The notes: generated by a model not told the origin, from the letters alone. 64,000 nt of DNA from Rugamonas aquatica (GCF_009380215.1 NZ_WHUG01000013.1:1-64000), one strand, 5' to 3'; positions 27,591 to 35,196 are shown, counted from the stretch's first letter. Numbers and translations are program-made.

Positions 27591-27793
27591 AAAAGGATGA
27601 CGAAATCGGCACAATCCGGCGCCATCCGTTCACCAGCCCATTTTCTGGCGTATGAACGCCGTCAGCTGCTCCGCGTTGTCCGGCCCAAGTTGCGCGCCAG
27701 CGCTTCCCCCAGGTCTTTGTGTATGCCAGTGACCACGCTGCCGGACTAAAAACTTGCCATCGGCATGTCCGACGCTGCCCGATCTTGGAAACC
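27591..27793 (-). pseudogene. Possible vestige of a second degraded gene
   Basis: On the minus strand one frame ends GPDNAEQLTAFIRQKMGW with a stop near 27630, a plausible native C-terminus. A neighbouring frame just upstream reads GIHKDLGEALARNLG; the two join into sensible protein if one base is restored near 27685. I cannot name the family. It suggests that the stretch between the GH127 remnant and the 191-residue gene consists of decayed genes. Confidence 0.4.
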
Positions 27794-28369
27794 TTACGTA
27801 TTGCACCAGACAACCATGACCAGCTTCCCCTTTACGGCAGGCGGAATAGAGTTATTACTGTCATCAACGGTCCAGCCGTCGTTATCGTAATGGGCAAACC
27901 TGTAACGGGTCATGTCCTTCTTGCGCAATTTATCGAGCTGCACCACGTCATCGGCTCTCGCCGTCAAAATCGCGGCCGCGAACAACATATTGTTGCTTTT
28001 CCAATCGGCGTCAAACGATTGGATCTTTAGAATGTCCCCATCGAAATCGTCTAGCGTCGCCAGGTAGGCGCTGGTGCGTTGAGTTTTCAATTCGGCGTAG
28101 ATGGGCACGCCGCCGGAGGCACCGATGAAGCACAAGTCGTACTTCTTACCGGCCCCCTTCGCTTCAACCGGATAGGCTTGCTCGCGACTGAAGGCTGTAA
28201 ACTTAATTGTTTCGAGAACCTGCGCGGCGAACTCTACCTGCAGCCACGATTCCCAGCCGCCGGTCAGCGCCGCCTTCGTGAGAAAGTTCCCAATAATCGA
28301 GTTGGACGACTTCTTGTCGCGCTCGACGACGTCCCGGAGTGCTTTGATCAGATCTGCGCTGCGTGCCAT
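27794..28369 (-). CDS. Unknown protein with a PD-(D/E)XK nuclease-like signature
   Basis: A 191-residue soluble protein, last gene in the leftward accessory cluster. The middle contains KYDLCFIGASGGVPIYAELK: an Asp, a short hydrophobic strand, then E-L-K. This is the spacing expected of a PD-(D/E)XK nuclease core, preceded by a possible helix with Glu (WLQVEFAAQVLE). The rest is unrecognised. Base composition is less GC-rich than the flanking chromosome. It could be a nuclease or an effector that gained or lost activity, or a chance resemblance. It lies 81 bp downstream of the lysozyme gene on the same strand. Confidence 0.6.
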   Translation of the reverse strand: MARSADLIKALRDVVERDKKSSNSIIGNFLTKAALTGGWESWLQVEFAAQVLETIKFTAFSREQAYPVEAKGAGKKYDLCFIGASGGVPIYAELKTQRTSAYLATLDDFDGDILKIQSFDADWKSNNMLFAAAILTARADDVVQLDKLRKKDMTRYRFAHYDNDGWTVDDSNNSIPPAVKGKLVMVVWCNT

Positions 28370-28450
28370 GGTGCTATCCCTTAAGTAAAAACTTCACGGT
28401 GAGTGGCGCTCTGACTGTCAGAACCGCCAAGGAGTACGTGCCGAACTATG

Positions 28451-29176
28451 TCATGGGCATTTTGACGCCGGGTTGGCAATGTGAAGCCGTGGCCGCCTCA
28501 CCAGCAAACCCTTGAACTGCTCCAGCGTGCCGTTGAAGACGTTGCAGTCCAGCGCGCGGGGGAATGTACCGACGCGACAATCCTGCGAGTATTGCCAGAA
28601 CCTCCATTCACTCCATCCCGCCGGCAGCGTTGGCTTGGACACGCCATATTCGGCCAGCCACAGGTTATATCGGCCGAACTCTCTCAGATGGTCACCGGCG
28701 AAACTCCTCCCGGAGTAAATGATGGGCCGCGCACCATACTTCGCTTCCAGCGCATTAAGGAATACCTGCAACTCCGCCCTCATGTGCGGCAATGATTCTT
28801 GGCTCATTTTTTCGATATCGACGATCGGAGGCAGATCGCCGGGACGAACCACAACGATCTTTTCAAAATTCTCCAATTGGTCGGCTGCGGCAGCGTCGGT
28901 GTCGTAGTAGTGATAGGAGCCGACCGCCAGGCCGGCTTTGCGCGCGTTGGCGATATTTTTGAGGTAGTGCGAGTCATGCATGGACATGCCTTCACTGGCC
29001 TTAACGAAGACGAAACGATGGCCGGTTCCGGCGATGTCGCTGAAATCGAAAGTGCCCTGGTGGTGCGAGATGTCGATGCCTGAAACGACAGGAGCCGGTT
29101 CCTGCGACTGGGCCAGGCAGTGGACAGAGCCCAGCAGCATGAAGGCAAACAGCGGGCGAGAGGCGGGTGTGTTCAT
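28451..29176 (-). CDS. Secreted GH25 lysozyme (muramidase)
   Basis: A 241-residue glycoside hydrolase family 25 enzyme with a Sec signal peptide (residues 1-24, ending CLAQS). Catalytic-site motifs are present: IDISHHQG with Asp35 and PPIVDIE with Asp120 and Glu122, plus GSYHYY and FWQYSQD at the expected positions. GH25 enzymes cut the glycan strands of peptidoglycan. AAGGAGA precedes the ATG at 29176. The gene follows spanin-like genes and lies at the end of the R-body cluster, so it probably works as an endolysin-like enzyme of a lysis module. A signal peptide means export would not need a holin. Confidence 0.9.
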   Translation of the reverse strand: MNTPASRPLFAFMLLGSVHCLAQSQEPAPVVSGIDISHHQGTFDFSDIAGTGHRFVFVKASEGMSMHDSHYLKNIANARKAGLAVGSYHYYDTDAAAADQLENFEKIVVVRPGDLPPIVDIEKMSQESLPHMRAELQVFLNALEAKYGARPIIYSGRSFAGDHLREFGRYNLWLAEYGVSKPTLPAGWSEWRFWQYSQDCRVGTFPRALDCNVFNGTLEQFKGLLVRRPRLHIANPASKCP

Positions 29177-29239
29177 TTTTTCTCCTTTGCTTTGGATAGG
29201 TTTGCTTGGTCATTCGTGGATGGGCCACCGGCGCCGGGC

Positions 29240-29557
29240 TTAACCGCCTTGCTGATAATTCTTCATTTCGAGCAGCTTCCATTGGCGAACTTTTTGCCAT
29301 CGCTCATTGCACAAAAACGCGTTGCGGTAGCCTTTATCGATCACGTCAACCAGCATCTCTTCCCTTTGCTTCATCGACGCGGCTTTGTACGCCTCCTGGC
29401 CTGGCGGTGCGCCGACCGTACAATCGCCGAGCAGATTGTCATCGGGGGCAATGAGCACGGTTTTATAGATCGGCGCAGCGGGGGGCGCGCTGGCGCAGCC
29501 GCTGAGCAATAGCGCCGACACGGCAAATATCAGCACAGGCGAATTAATCGTTGACAT
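29240..29557 (-). CDS. Rz1-like outer-membrane spanin lipoprotein
   Basis: A 105-residue lipoprotein with lipobox LLSGC (Cys near residue 20) followed by a Pro/Ala stretch. The rest has the o-spanin pattern: PDDNLLGDC, then a helix with NAFLCNERWQKVRQW, comparable to the C.....N.....C....LRxW ending of phage Rz1-type proteins. It is 35 bp downstream of the Rz-like gene. The ATG at 29557 has GGAAGG upstream; a longer frame to 29638 lacks a signal peptide. In phages Rz and Rz1 fuse the inner and outer membranes as the final lysis step. The assignment rests on size, lipobox, pattern and position. Confidence 0.72.
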   Translation of the reverse strand: MSTINSPVLIFAVSALLLSGCASAPPAAPIYKTVLIAPDDNLLGDCTVGAPPGQEAYKAASMKQREEMLVDVIDKGYRNAFLCNERWQKVRQWKLLEMKNYQQGG

Positions 29558-29592
29558 GGCGGTACCTTCCGACGAAATAGGGCAATCTGGCT

Positions 29593-30042
29593 TCATGGTG
29601 TTTTCACGCATTGCGGTGCTGCGGGCTGCCCGGCGCAATAGCTACTCCACAGGCCGTCGATCATCGCGGCGCTGGTTGCGTTGTCGCGTTCGCTGGCATG
29701 CAATGGCGTCGCCGTCATGGCATCGAAAGTCCGGTCGATGTTTGCCACGGCAGTCCGGCGCCGGCTTGCCAGATCGTCCTGACGCGTCGCAATCTGCTGT
29801 GCTTCGGCCACTTCCTCCGTGTTGATCTGTTCCTTGATGTCGGCGGAACCCTGTTCTTCTTTTACGGTTTTTTCGAGGCCGGCAATCGATGTGCGCGCGA
29901 CGGCGTTTTCGCCTTGGAGTTGTTTGAGGTCGGCTCCGCGGCTGGCCCATGACCAGTAAAAGGCCAGCGCCAGGCCCGCTGCAATGCCGATCGCAAGCAG
30001 CTTGTATTTGAATCCGATGAAGAAGGAGGCAAGATTGAACAT
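29593..30042 (-). CDS. Rz-like inner-membrane spanin
   Basis: A 149-residue protein with one N-terminal membrane helix (LLAIGIAAGLALAFYWSWAS), then a charged, Gln/Glu-rich coiled coil (residues 38-110), and a C-terminal block with PLHASERDNATSAAMIDGLW and two Cys. A type II single-pass protein with a periplasmic coiled coil is exactly the shape of phage i-spanins, and the next gene encodes the matching lipoprotein. It sits between the phospholipase and Rz1-like genes. The ribosome-binding site is weak. Classification is from architecture and neighbours; similarity to a specific phage cannot be tested here. Confidence 0.72.
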   Translation of the reverse strand: MFNLASFFIGFKYKLLAIGIAAGLALAFYWSWASRGADLKQLQGENAVARTSIAGLEKTVKEEQGSADIKEQINTEEVAEAQQIATRQDDLASRRRTAVANIDRTFDAMTATPLHASERDNATSAAMIDGLWSSYCAGQPAAPQCVKTP

Positions 30043-30152
30043 GGTTTTCCAGTAGCGTTGTTGAATAAATAGAAATCGGAATCAGGGCCGGGGTTCCATC
30101 GTTCGCCAACCAAGGCAGCTGCGGTAGCCGCGCCCGTCCGGCCCGTGGTCCG

Positions 30153-31349
30153 CTACCACGTGTTTCCTTCTCCGACCGGGCCCACATTCATGCGCGCGGC
30201 GATGGCCACCGGCATGGCCATGCCATCCCAGGGCGAGCCGGCATTCTGATGCCGGACCGAGGCATAGTGGTCGACGTAAATGATGTTGATTTGCGCGTCA
30301 TGCAGCGCGTCGTAACAAGTGCCGGCCCAATCCCGGCCGGGTCCGCAAAACACGTCAAGCAGCATCGGGTTGGCCTGGTCCCGCGCCGCCACCAATGGAT
30401 CCCAAGTGCCCGTCACTGTCGCCGCAAATTGCGGTGTCAGCGTCCAGGACAGCAAGTGCAGTGTTCCGGGTACGCCGCCGACGGCATTGGCCGTCCAGTA
30501 CCCGGGGTCGAAATTCGGATCATCAAGATCACGCCAGGTTTGCTCCGCATACCGGTACCGGACCCGATTGCGCAATTTGTGCAGCTGGTTCGCGCGCATG
30601 CCGCTGTACACGAATCCATCTTCAAGCATCGCGCTTTTTGAATACTGGTCAAACAGCGCGATTTGGTTCACGAGCACGTTCGGGTATTTCGGCGACAGCA
30701 GGAAAAAGCCTTGATAAGGAACCGCAGGCCAGAGCTCGAGGTAGCTCGTTGGTGGCGTGTCGAGCGCCCCATCGTATAGAACCAAGACGCGCGAACGCAT
30801 GGCCAGAGGGTTCGCAACAGGCGGTGGAAAACCGCGTGCCACCGGGTCGCACAGCAACTGCCAGTAGGGACAGCTGAAGATGTTGATGTCCTGCTGCGTG
30901 TAAGGCACCAGATAGTCGCCCAGAGTATTCCTGATGGCGTCGATGAGCTCGTCATGCATGGCATCCGAAAACTTGCTGAAGTGGGATACGTTGAGAATGA
31001 TAATTTCACGATCGGTGGGGGCCAGGCTGTCGAGGTAAGCCCTGATCTGCTGCAAGATGCCGTCGGCGCCGGTCAGCCGCCCGCCCCAATACAGCGGACC
31101 GTGGTAGGTCCAGAACTCGTCGCCGGATTTGCATGGGCGCAGGTCGAAATAGCGCACGCCGCCGGCGAGCTGCTGAAAAATATCCTGGGTCTGCGTGGCG
31201 GAGTAGACGTTCGAGAGCCGCTGGTCGCGGTAGCATCCCGAATCGTGGGTGCCAGGCAGCGAAATCTGGCTCAGCATCCGGTCCCGGAACGGCCCCCGCG
31301 GAGACTGGTCCAGTACCGGATCGTGAAAGAGGTCAGTTAGCCAGGGCAT
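30153..31349 (-). CDS. PI-PLC X-domain phosphodiesterase
   Basis: A 398-residue protein with the phosphatidylinositol-specific phospholipase C X-domain fold. The first catalytic His is in SLPGTHDSG (His35), a metal- or substrate-binding acid is in RYFDLRP (Asp69), and the second catalytic His is in YHGPLYWGG (His83). The barrel continues with IIILNVSHF and ends with INIIYVDHY. The family cleaves phosphoinositide head groups by intramolecular transfer. No signal peptide is visible, so the protein would stay inside until lysis or be carried by something else. AAGGA precedes the ATG at 31349. Its place in the reb cluster makes a membrane-damaging effector a reasonable idea. Confidence 0.82.
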   Translation of the reverse strand: MPWLTDLFHDPVLDQSPRGPFRDRMLSQISLPGTHDSGCYRDQRLSNVYSATQTQDIFQQLAGGVRYFDLRPCKSGDEFWTYHGPLYWGGRLTGADGILQQIRAYLDSLAPTDREIIILNVSHFSKFSDAMHDELIDAIRNTLGDYLVPYTQQDINIFSCPYWQLLCDPVARGFPPPVANPLAMRSRVLVLYDGALDTPPTSYLELWPAVPYQGFFLLSPKYPNVLVNQIALFDQYSKSAMLEDGFVYSGMRANQLHKLRNRVRYRYAEQTWRDLDDPNFDPGYWTANAVGGVPGTLHLLSWTLTPQFAATVTGTWDPLVAARDQANPMLLDVFCGPGRDWAGTCYDALHDAQINIIYVDHYASVRHQNAGSPWDGMAMPVAIAARMNVGPVGEGNTW

Positions 31350-31395
31350 CGCTCGTCCTTCGAAGGTGCGGCAGATGCCGCGTGTGTGGATGGAA

Positions 31396-31809
31396 TTATT
31401 CGGCGGACGGGGCGGCAACCGCCTTGCCTGCCAGCGCTGCGCTGGCTGCGGCCATGGCCGCCTCGGCCTGCGTATGTGCCTGCTCAACGGCCTGGGTCTG
31501 CGCCTGCAGCGCTTGCTGCATGGCCTGCTGGCGCTCCGCCAGGTCCGCCTGCAGCGCGCTTTGCGTCTGGGCCAGCGCTTGCGCGACCGCGTGTTCGCCC
31601 GACAGTTCCGACGCGGCTACCGCCCCCTGGGCGGCGGCCGCTGCGGCGGCGACTGCCGCGTTCACTTGCGTCTGGGCCGCCTGCAGGGCATCTGCGGCCC
31701 AGTCGATGGCGCCCGTCGCGCTGGGCGCCTGGGCGCTGTCGGCACCGGGCGCCGCAGACGCGGCGACGGCGGGATTGCTCTCGGTAGATGGGGGCGGGAA
31801 CTGGTCCAT
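31396..31809 (-). CDS. Ala/Gln-rich coiled-coil protein of the reb cluster
   Basis: A 137-residue protein with about a third alanine. The first 35 residues are Pro/Ser-rich; residues 40-125 form a long amphipathic, coiled-coil-like helix (for example LAERQQAMQQALQAQTQAVE). No cysteine, signal peptide or membrane segment. GGAG precedes the ATG at 31809, and the preceding gene stops only five bases away, which supports co-translation. I do not recognise the family. The composition resembles the Ala-rich Reb proteins, so it may bind or shape the R-body, but that is inference. Confidence 0.65.
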   Translation of the reverse strand: MDQFPPPSTESNPAVAASAAPGADSAQAPSATGAIDWAADALQAAQTQVNAAVAAAAAAAQGAVAASELSGEHAVAQALAQTQSALQADLAERQQAMQQALQAQTQAVEQAHTQAEAAMAAASAALAGKAVAAPSAE

Positions 31810-31814
31810 GGTGC

Positions 31815-32918
31815 TTACTCCGGTTTGGATGTGCTTGATGGGGAATTGGGCAGCGCGGCCAAGGCGTCAGGCGGGGTCCAGCTGCCGAATTTGCGCAATG
31901 AAAGCAGGCGATCCGCATTCACATACAGCTGTGCCTGTTGCGTCGCGTCCTGCAGGGTGAAAGTCAGGCTGGCGCCGTCCTGTTCCAACCGGCTTTCCTT
32001 GATGCGATTGCCACTCATGAACGACTGGGCCGTGCTGAGGTAAAGGTCAAACAAGCGGCGCGCGTCGGCGCCGGTTTCCGTCTTGAAGGTGGTCTGGGTC
32101 ACCATTTGCAGGACCGCTTGCGACAGGCTGGAAAAACCGATCCGGTATCCCTTGGCCAGCCAGTTGCGCAAACAAGTCTCCACTTCCGCCGGCGACGGCA
32201 GGCGATCTGGCAGCTGCGGACAATCCATCGCACCAAAGGCCAGCGGCAACAAGGTCTGCACCGCCTGGCTGGCCAATTGCGCGCGTGTAGCCGCATCACT
32301 GTTGAGCGCGTCCATCTTCTTGGAGTGGGCCAGGTAGATATGGTAGTAGTCGCAAAACTGCGGTACGGACCGGGCCTGTTCCAGGGAAAATGCGGCGGCC
32401 TCGAAGCGCAGCTGTTCGGGCTTCCCGCCGTCCTGGCCCAGTGGCAGGGCGGCCAGTGCGCACAGGGCGATGCGGTCCTTGAAATCGAGGGCCTGAAACA
32501 CGGGGGCCGATTCGACACCCAGATCCTGCAAAAAGCTGCCGGCCCCGCTCAAGTTCTGCGCGGTGAGCAGATGGTTGTCCGTCAGGATCCGCTGCGTCTG
32601 CTGTACCACGGTGGTGCTGGTATCGCCCGTTTCGACCTGGCCCAGGGTGCGCAAGTTTGCGCTGCCGAGCGTCATCAGTTTTACCGGACTGACCCATAAA
32701 CCCAATTCCGGCAGCAGGGCCATCGGCGAGGAATGCAGACCCTGCTGCACCTCGGCCAGCAGGGTTGTTTCATCGGCGACGTCGTAGCAGACCATGGGGT
32801 TGGGCATGGCCCAGGCCAGCCACTGCGGACCGCCGTCGATATAGGCCAGCGTCTGGCGCGCGAGCTCTGACAGGCCAGAGCTCTTTTGAATCAGTTTGCC
32901 GGCAACGATGACAGTCAT
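31815..32918 (-). CDS. Unknown 367-residue protein of the reb cluster
   Basis: A soluble-looking protein without signal peptide or membrane segments. It is mostly helical in appearance with a few stranded blocks (SPMALLPELGLWVSPVKLMTL and ASLTFTLQDATQQAQLYVN near the C-terminus). I recognise no domain. It lies 51 bp after the last reb gene and 5 bp before the coiled-coil gene, all on the same strand, so it is very likely part of the same transcript. An accessory role in R-body assembly or cargo is possible; nothing in the sequence proves it. Confidence 0.65.
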   Translation of the reverse strand: MTVIVAGKLIQKSSGLSELARQTLAYIDGGPQWLAWAMPNPMVCYDVADETTLLAEVQQGLHSSPMALLPELGLWVSPVKLMTLGSANLRTLGQVETGDTSTTVVQQTQRILTDNHLLTAQNLSGAGSFLQDLGVESAPVFQALDFKDRIALCALAALPLGQDGGKPEQLRFEAAAFSLEQARSVPQFCDYYHIYLAHSKKMDALNSDAATRAQLASQAVQTLLPLAFGAMDCPQLPDRLPSPAEVETCLRNWLAKGYRIGFSSLSQAVLQMVTQTTFKTETGADARRLFDLYLSTAQSFMSGNRIKESRLEQDGASLTFTLQDATQQAQLYVNADRLLSLRKFGSWTPPDALAALPNSPSSTSKPE

Positions 32919-32969
32919 GGCGTAGGTTCTTTCAAAGAGCGGTTAGAAGTACTCTGGTGGTGGTCGGAA

Positions 32970-33311
32970 TCAGCCCGGGGGATAGCCCTTGATGACTGAG
33001 GCGGCGGTGGCGCCGACCTGGCCAAACTCCACGTTTGCCTGGGTCATCACCTGCTGCGCGGCTGCGATGACATCGACGTACTTGGCGTCCTTAGTCGCGA
33101 GCAACTGGGACATCGCCACGCCGATGGCGGTGGTGGCGATGGTCGAGAGATTGCGCAAAGCGTCGGCGGAATCCTGCACTGCGATGGCCGTCGATTGCGC
33201 CACCGACTGATAGGCCTTGCCGGCGCCGCTGGTCGTGACAACTTGCGGCGCCATCGTGGCGAGCTGTACCTGGTTAATGCTGTCAATGACCTGGGCGTTG
33301 ATGTTGTCCAT
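32970..33311 (-). CDS. RebB-family R-body protein (divergent paralogue, reb7)
   Basis: A 113-residue member of the RebB (killing trait) family, of the longer subtype. It has the features QVIDSINQVQLATMAPQ, SGAGKAYQSVAQSTAIAVQD, NLSTIATTAIGVAMSQLLAT and a C-terminal extension ending GYPPG. It differs clearly from the five short paralogues upstream. R-body ribbons are built from several Reb proteins of about 90-115 residues, so a divergent copy alongside near-identical ones is expected. AAGGA precedes the start. It is the last reb gene in the array. Confidence 0.85.
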   Translation of the reverse strand: MDNINAQVIDSINQVQLATMAPQVVTTSGAGKAYQSVAQSTAIAVQDSADALRNLSTIATTAIGVAMSQLLATKDAKYVDVIAAAQQVMTQANVEFGQVGATAASVIKGYPPG

Positions 33312-33358
33312 GACTGTTCCTTAAGCTTTGCTTGGATGATCGGCTGTCCTTGCCGAAT

Positions 33359-33991
33359 TCAACTGTGAGTCGTCGGGTTATTCGCCGGGTTCGCCGCGTT
33401 GGCCTGCGGCGTGGCGGTGACGACCGGAGCCGGCGCACCTGACGCCACCGTGCCTGACGCTGCCGTGCCGGCAGGGGTTCCTGCAGCGGCCGGTGCCGCG
33501 GTGGCTGCCTTGGCGGTGGCCGTGCTTGCGCCGGCCGGAGGCATCGCCGCCAGTTTTGCCAGGCTTTGCAAGTCGTCATTGGCCTCTTGCGCCACCGCGC
33601 CGGCAGAGGCGGCAGCCCCTTGCAGGACGGTGATGGCGTTGCCTCCCTGGCTGAAGGCGGTCTTGACCATCGCATCACCCGAGGGCGCGGGCGTCGGGGG
33701 CGGCAAGGCATGGACGGTCGGCGGCGGCGGCGGTGGCGGCGCTGGGTCGGGCGCCGGCGCCGGCGGGTACGCGTTAAGCATGCGTGCACAAGCCGCGGTC
33801 ACGGCTGCGGAATTCACCATGCCGGCGTTTTGCTGGCGATTGACGGCGTTATACATGGCCATGCCCAGCGTTTCAGCCATGACCGTATCGAGCATGGCAA
33901 ACGCGTGCGCCGGCGACTGCCCGGCAAGCAGCGTGTTGACGCTGTTGACACTGTCCACGACCTGGTCGTTCACTGTACCGATATCATTCAT
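33359..33991 (-). CDS. RebB-like protein with long Pro/Ala-rich tail (reb6)
   Basis: A 210-residue protein. Residues 1-70 are Reb-like (VNDQVVDSVNSVNTLLAGQS, then AMLDTVMAETLGMAMYNAVN and a segment with QQNAGMVNSAAVT). A Pro-rich linker with seven consecutive Pro (about residues 76-100) leads to a helix-forming block (SGDAMVKTAFSQGGNAI) and a low-complexity Ala/Pro/Thr tail. A strong ribosome-binding site (GGGAGGAAG) precedes the ATG at 33991, which overlaps the stop of the short reb gene as ATGA. Twice the length of a normal Reb, it could cap or decorate the ribbon; that is inference. Confidence 0.75.
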   Translation of the reverse strand: MNDIGTVNDQVVDSVNSVNTLLAGQSPAHAFAMLDTVMAETLGMAMYNAVNRQQNAGMVNSAAVTAACARMLNAYPPAPAPDPAPPPPPPPTVHALPPPTPAPSGDAMVKTAFSQGGNAITVLQGAAASAGAVAQEANDDLQSLAKLAAMPPAGASTATAKAATAAPAAAGTPAGTAASGTVASGAPAPVVTATPQANAANPANNPTTHS

Positions 33992-34179
33992 TTCGAACTT
34001 CCTCCCAACTTGATGATTAAGACCAGCGTCTGGCACACGGCCGCTGCGGCGGTCGCCTGTCCGCGTTGCTGGTTCGCCACGGCGTTTTGCATCGATAAGC
34101 TCATGCTGTCCGCCATGGCCAGGTAGGTCATACCCATGGCCATGGCGGGCGCATGCGCCAGGCTTAACGGCGCTGCCAT
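33988..34179 (-). CDS. Short Reb-like protein lacking the N-terminal part (reb5)
   Basis: A 63-residue frame that matches the second two thirds of the Reb domain: HAPAMAMGMTYLAMADSMSL, MQNAVANQQRGQATAAAAVC, with the usual start block (VNDQITDSVTQ) missing. In this frame a stop codon lies seven codons upstream of the ATG at 34179, so the N-terminal part is truly absent unless there is a frameshift. No strong ribosome-binding site is seen, but its stop overlaps the next start as ATGA, which suggests it is translated. It is either a shortened subunit or a decaying copy. Confidence 0.55.
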   Translation of the reverse strand: MAAPLSLAHAPAMAMGMTYLAMADSMSLSMQNAVANQQRGQATAAAAVCQTLVLIIKLGGSSK

Positions 34180-34241
34180 CGCCGCACCGCAATGAAGTCA
34201 TGTCGCTCAACACGGTGCAGCGTCACGGCAGCGCTCCCGCC

Positions 34242-34514
34242 TTAGTGCAGACCCAGCACCCTGGCGGTCGCCACCCCGTCGGAGGCCGTGTCGATCGACA
34301 GCATGGTCGCTACGCTTTGCGTGGTGGTCGCTTGCATGGTGACGTACGATTGCTGCTGTGCGTTGGTGGCGTTATGTGCGGCGTTCGACAGCGCCTGGCC
34401 CGTGGCCACGAACAAATTTCCCAGTGCGACTGCCGGGGAATCGCCCAGCACCGAGGTGTTCACTTGTGAAACGGAATCGGTGATTTGACTATTGACTGAG
34501 GTAGGGAAAGCCAT
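34242..34514 (-). CDS. RebB-family R-body structural protein (reb4)
   Basis: A 90-residue RebB-family protein: MAFPTSVNSQITDSVSQVNT, then SPAVALGNLFVATGQALSN, AAHNATNAQQQSYV and SVATMLSIDTASDGVAT. Family knowledge: Reb proteins polymerise into coiled ribbons (R-bodies) that unroll and can pierce membranes. It is the most divergent of the four short, complete copies in this block. AAGGAG precedes the start. Confidence 0.9.
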   Translation of the reverse strand: MAFPTSVNSQITDSVSQVNTSVLGDSPAVALGNLFVATGQALSNAAHNATNAQQQSYVTMQATTTQSVATMLSIDTASDGVATARVLGLH

Positions 34515-34571
34515 GTTGATTACTCCTTAGGTGGATAGGTGCAAAATAAAGGGTCCGGCGTTGAAGCGCGT

Positions 34572-34841
34572 TCAAGACCCGAAGATCGCCTTGACGGCTT
34601 TAGCATCGGAAGCCGTGTCGAGCGAATAGAGCATTGCCACTCCCATGGTCGTGGCCGCCTGCGCCGCCACGTACATTTGCTGCTGCGCGCTGGTGGCGTT
34701 GTGCGCGGCGTTGGCCAGTGCCTGCGCCGTGGCTTGGTACAGATTGCCCATCGCGATCGCTGGCGCGCTGCCAAGAACTTGTAGATTGCTTTGGGTCACT
34801 GAGTCGGTGATTTGACTGTTGACAGCTGTTGGAAAGGCCAT
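34572..34841 (-). CDS. RebB-family R-body structural protein (reb3)
   Basis: An 89-residue RebB-family protein with the complete pattern AVNSQITDSVTQSNLQVLGS, APAIAMGNLYQATAQALANA, AHNATSAQQQMYV, TTMGVAMLYSLDTASDAKAV. AGAGGA precedes the start at 34841. No signal peptide: Reb proteins assemble in the cytoplasm. The unusual ending VKAIFGS distinguishes it from reb1 and reb2. Confidence 0.92.
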   Translation of the reverse strand: MAFPTAVNSQITDSVTQSNLQVLGSAPAIAMGNLYQATAQALANAAHNATSAQQQMYVAAQAATTMGVAMLYSLDTASDAKAVKAIFGS

Positions 34842-34929
34842 TTTCTGTATTCCTCTTGGCTAAGGCACACTGGCAATCACGGCCAGGGCGCGGGGAGCGT
34901 GCGCACGGATTGTGCGAGCGCAATACGGA

Positions 34930-35196
34930 TTAACCCAGGATGGTCTTGGTGGCCACGCCGGTGGTGGCGGTATCGACCGAGTACAGCGTCGCCACCCCCA
35001 TGGTGGTGGCCGCCTGCGAGGTCACATAACTTTGCTGCTGGGCGTTGGTCGCGTTGTGGGCGGCATTGGCCAGGGCCTGGGCGGTTGCCTGGAACAGATT
35101 GCCCATTGCGATGGCCGGTGCGTCGCCCAGCACCTTGGTGTTGGCTTGGGTGACGGAATCCGTGATTTGGTCGTTGACTGCGGTAGGGAATGCCAT
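34930..35196 (-). CDS. RebB-family R-body structural protein (reb2)
   Basis: An 88-residue RebB-family protein, almost the same as reb1 over its first 75 residues (VNDQITDSVTQANTKVLGD, APAIAMGNLFQATAQALANA, NAQQQSYVTSQAATTMGVAT). The DNA is also closely similar, so reb1 and reb2 are a recent tandem duplication. GGAG precedes the start at 35196. Confidence 0.93.
   Translation of the reverse strand: MAFPTAVNDQITDSVTQANTKVLGDAPAIAMGNLFQATAQALANAAHNATNAQQQSYVTSQAATTMGVATLYSVDTATTGVATKTILG

Noticed and set aside
33359..34213. A longer form of reb6 starting near 34213
   Set aside because: The extra 74 residues are Arg/Gly/His-rich shadow of the short reb5 gene; the strong ribosome-binding site and the Reb pattern start at 33991.
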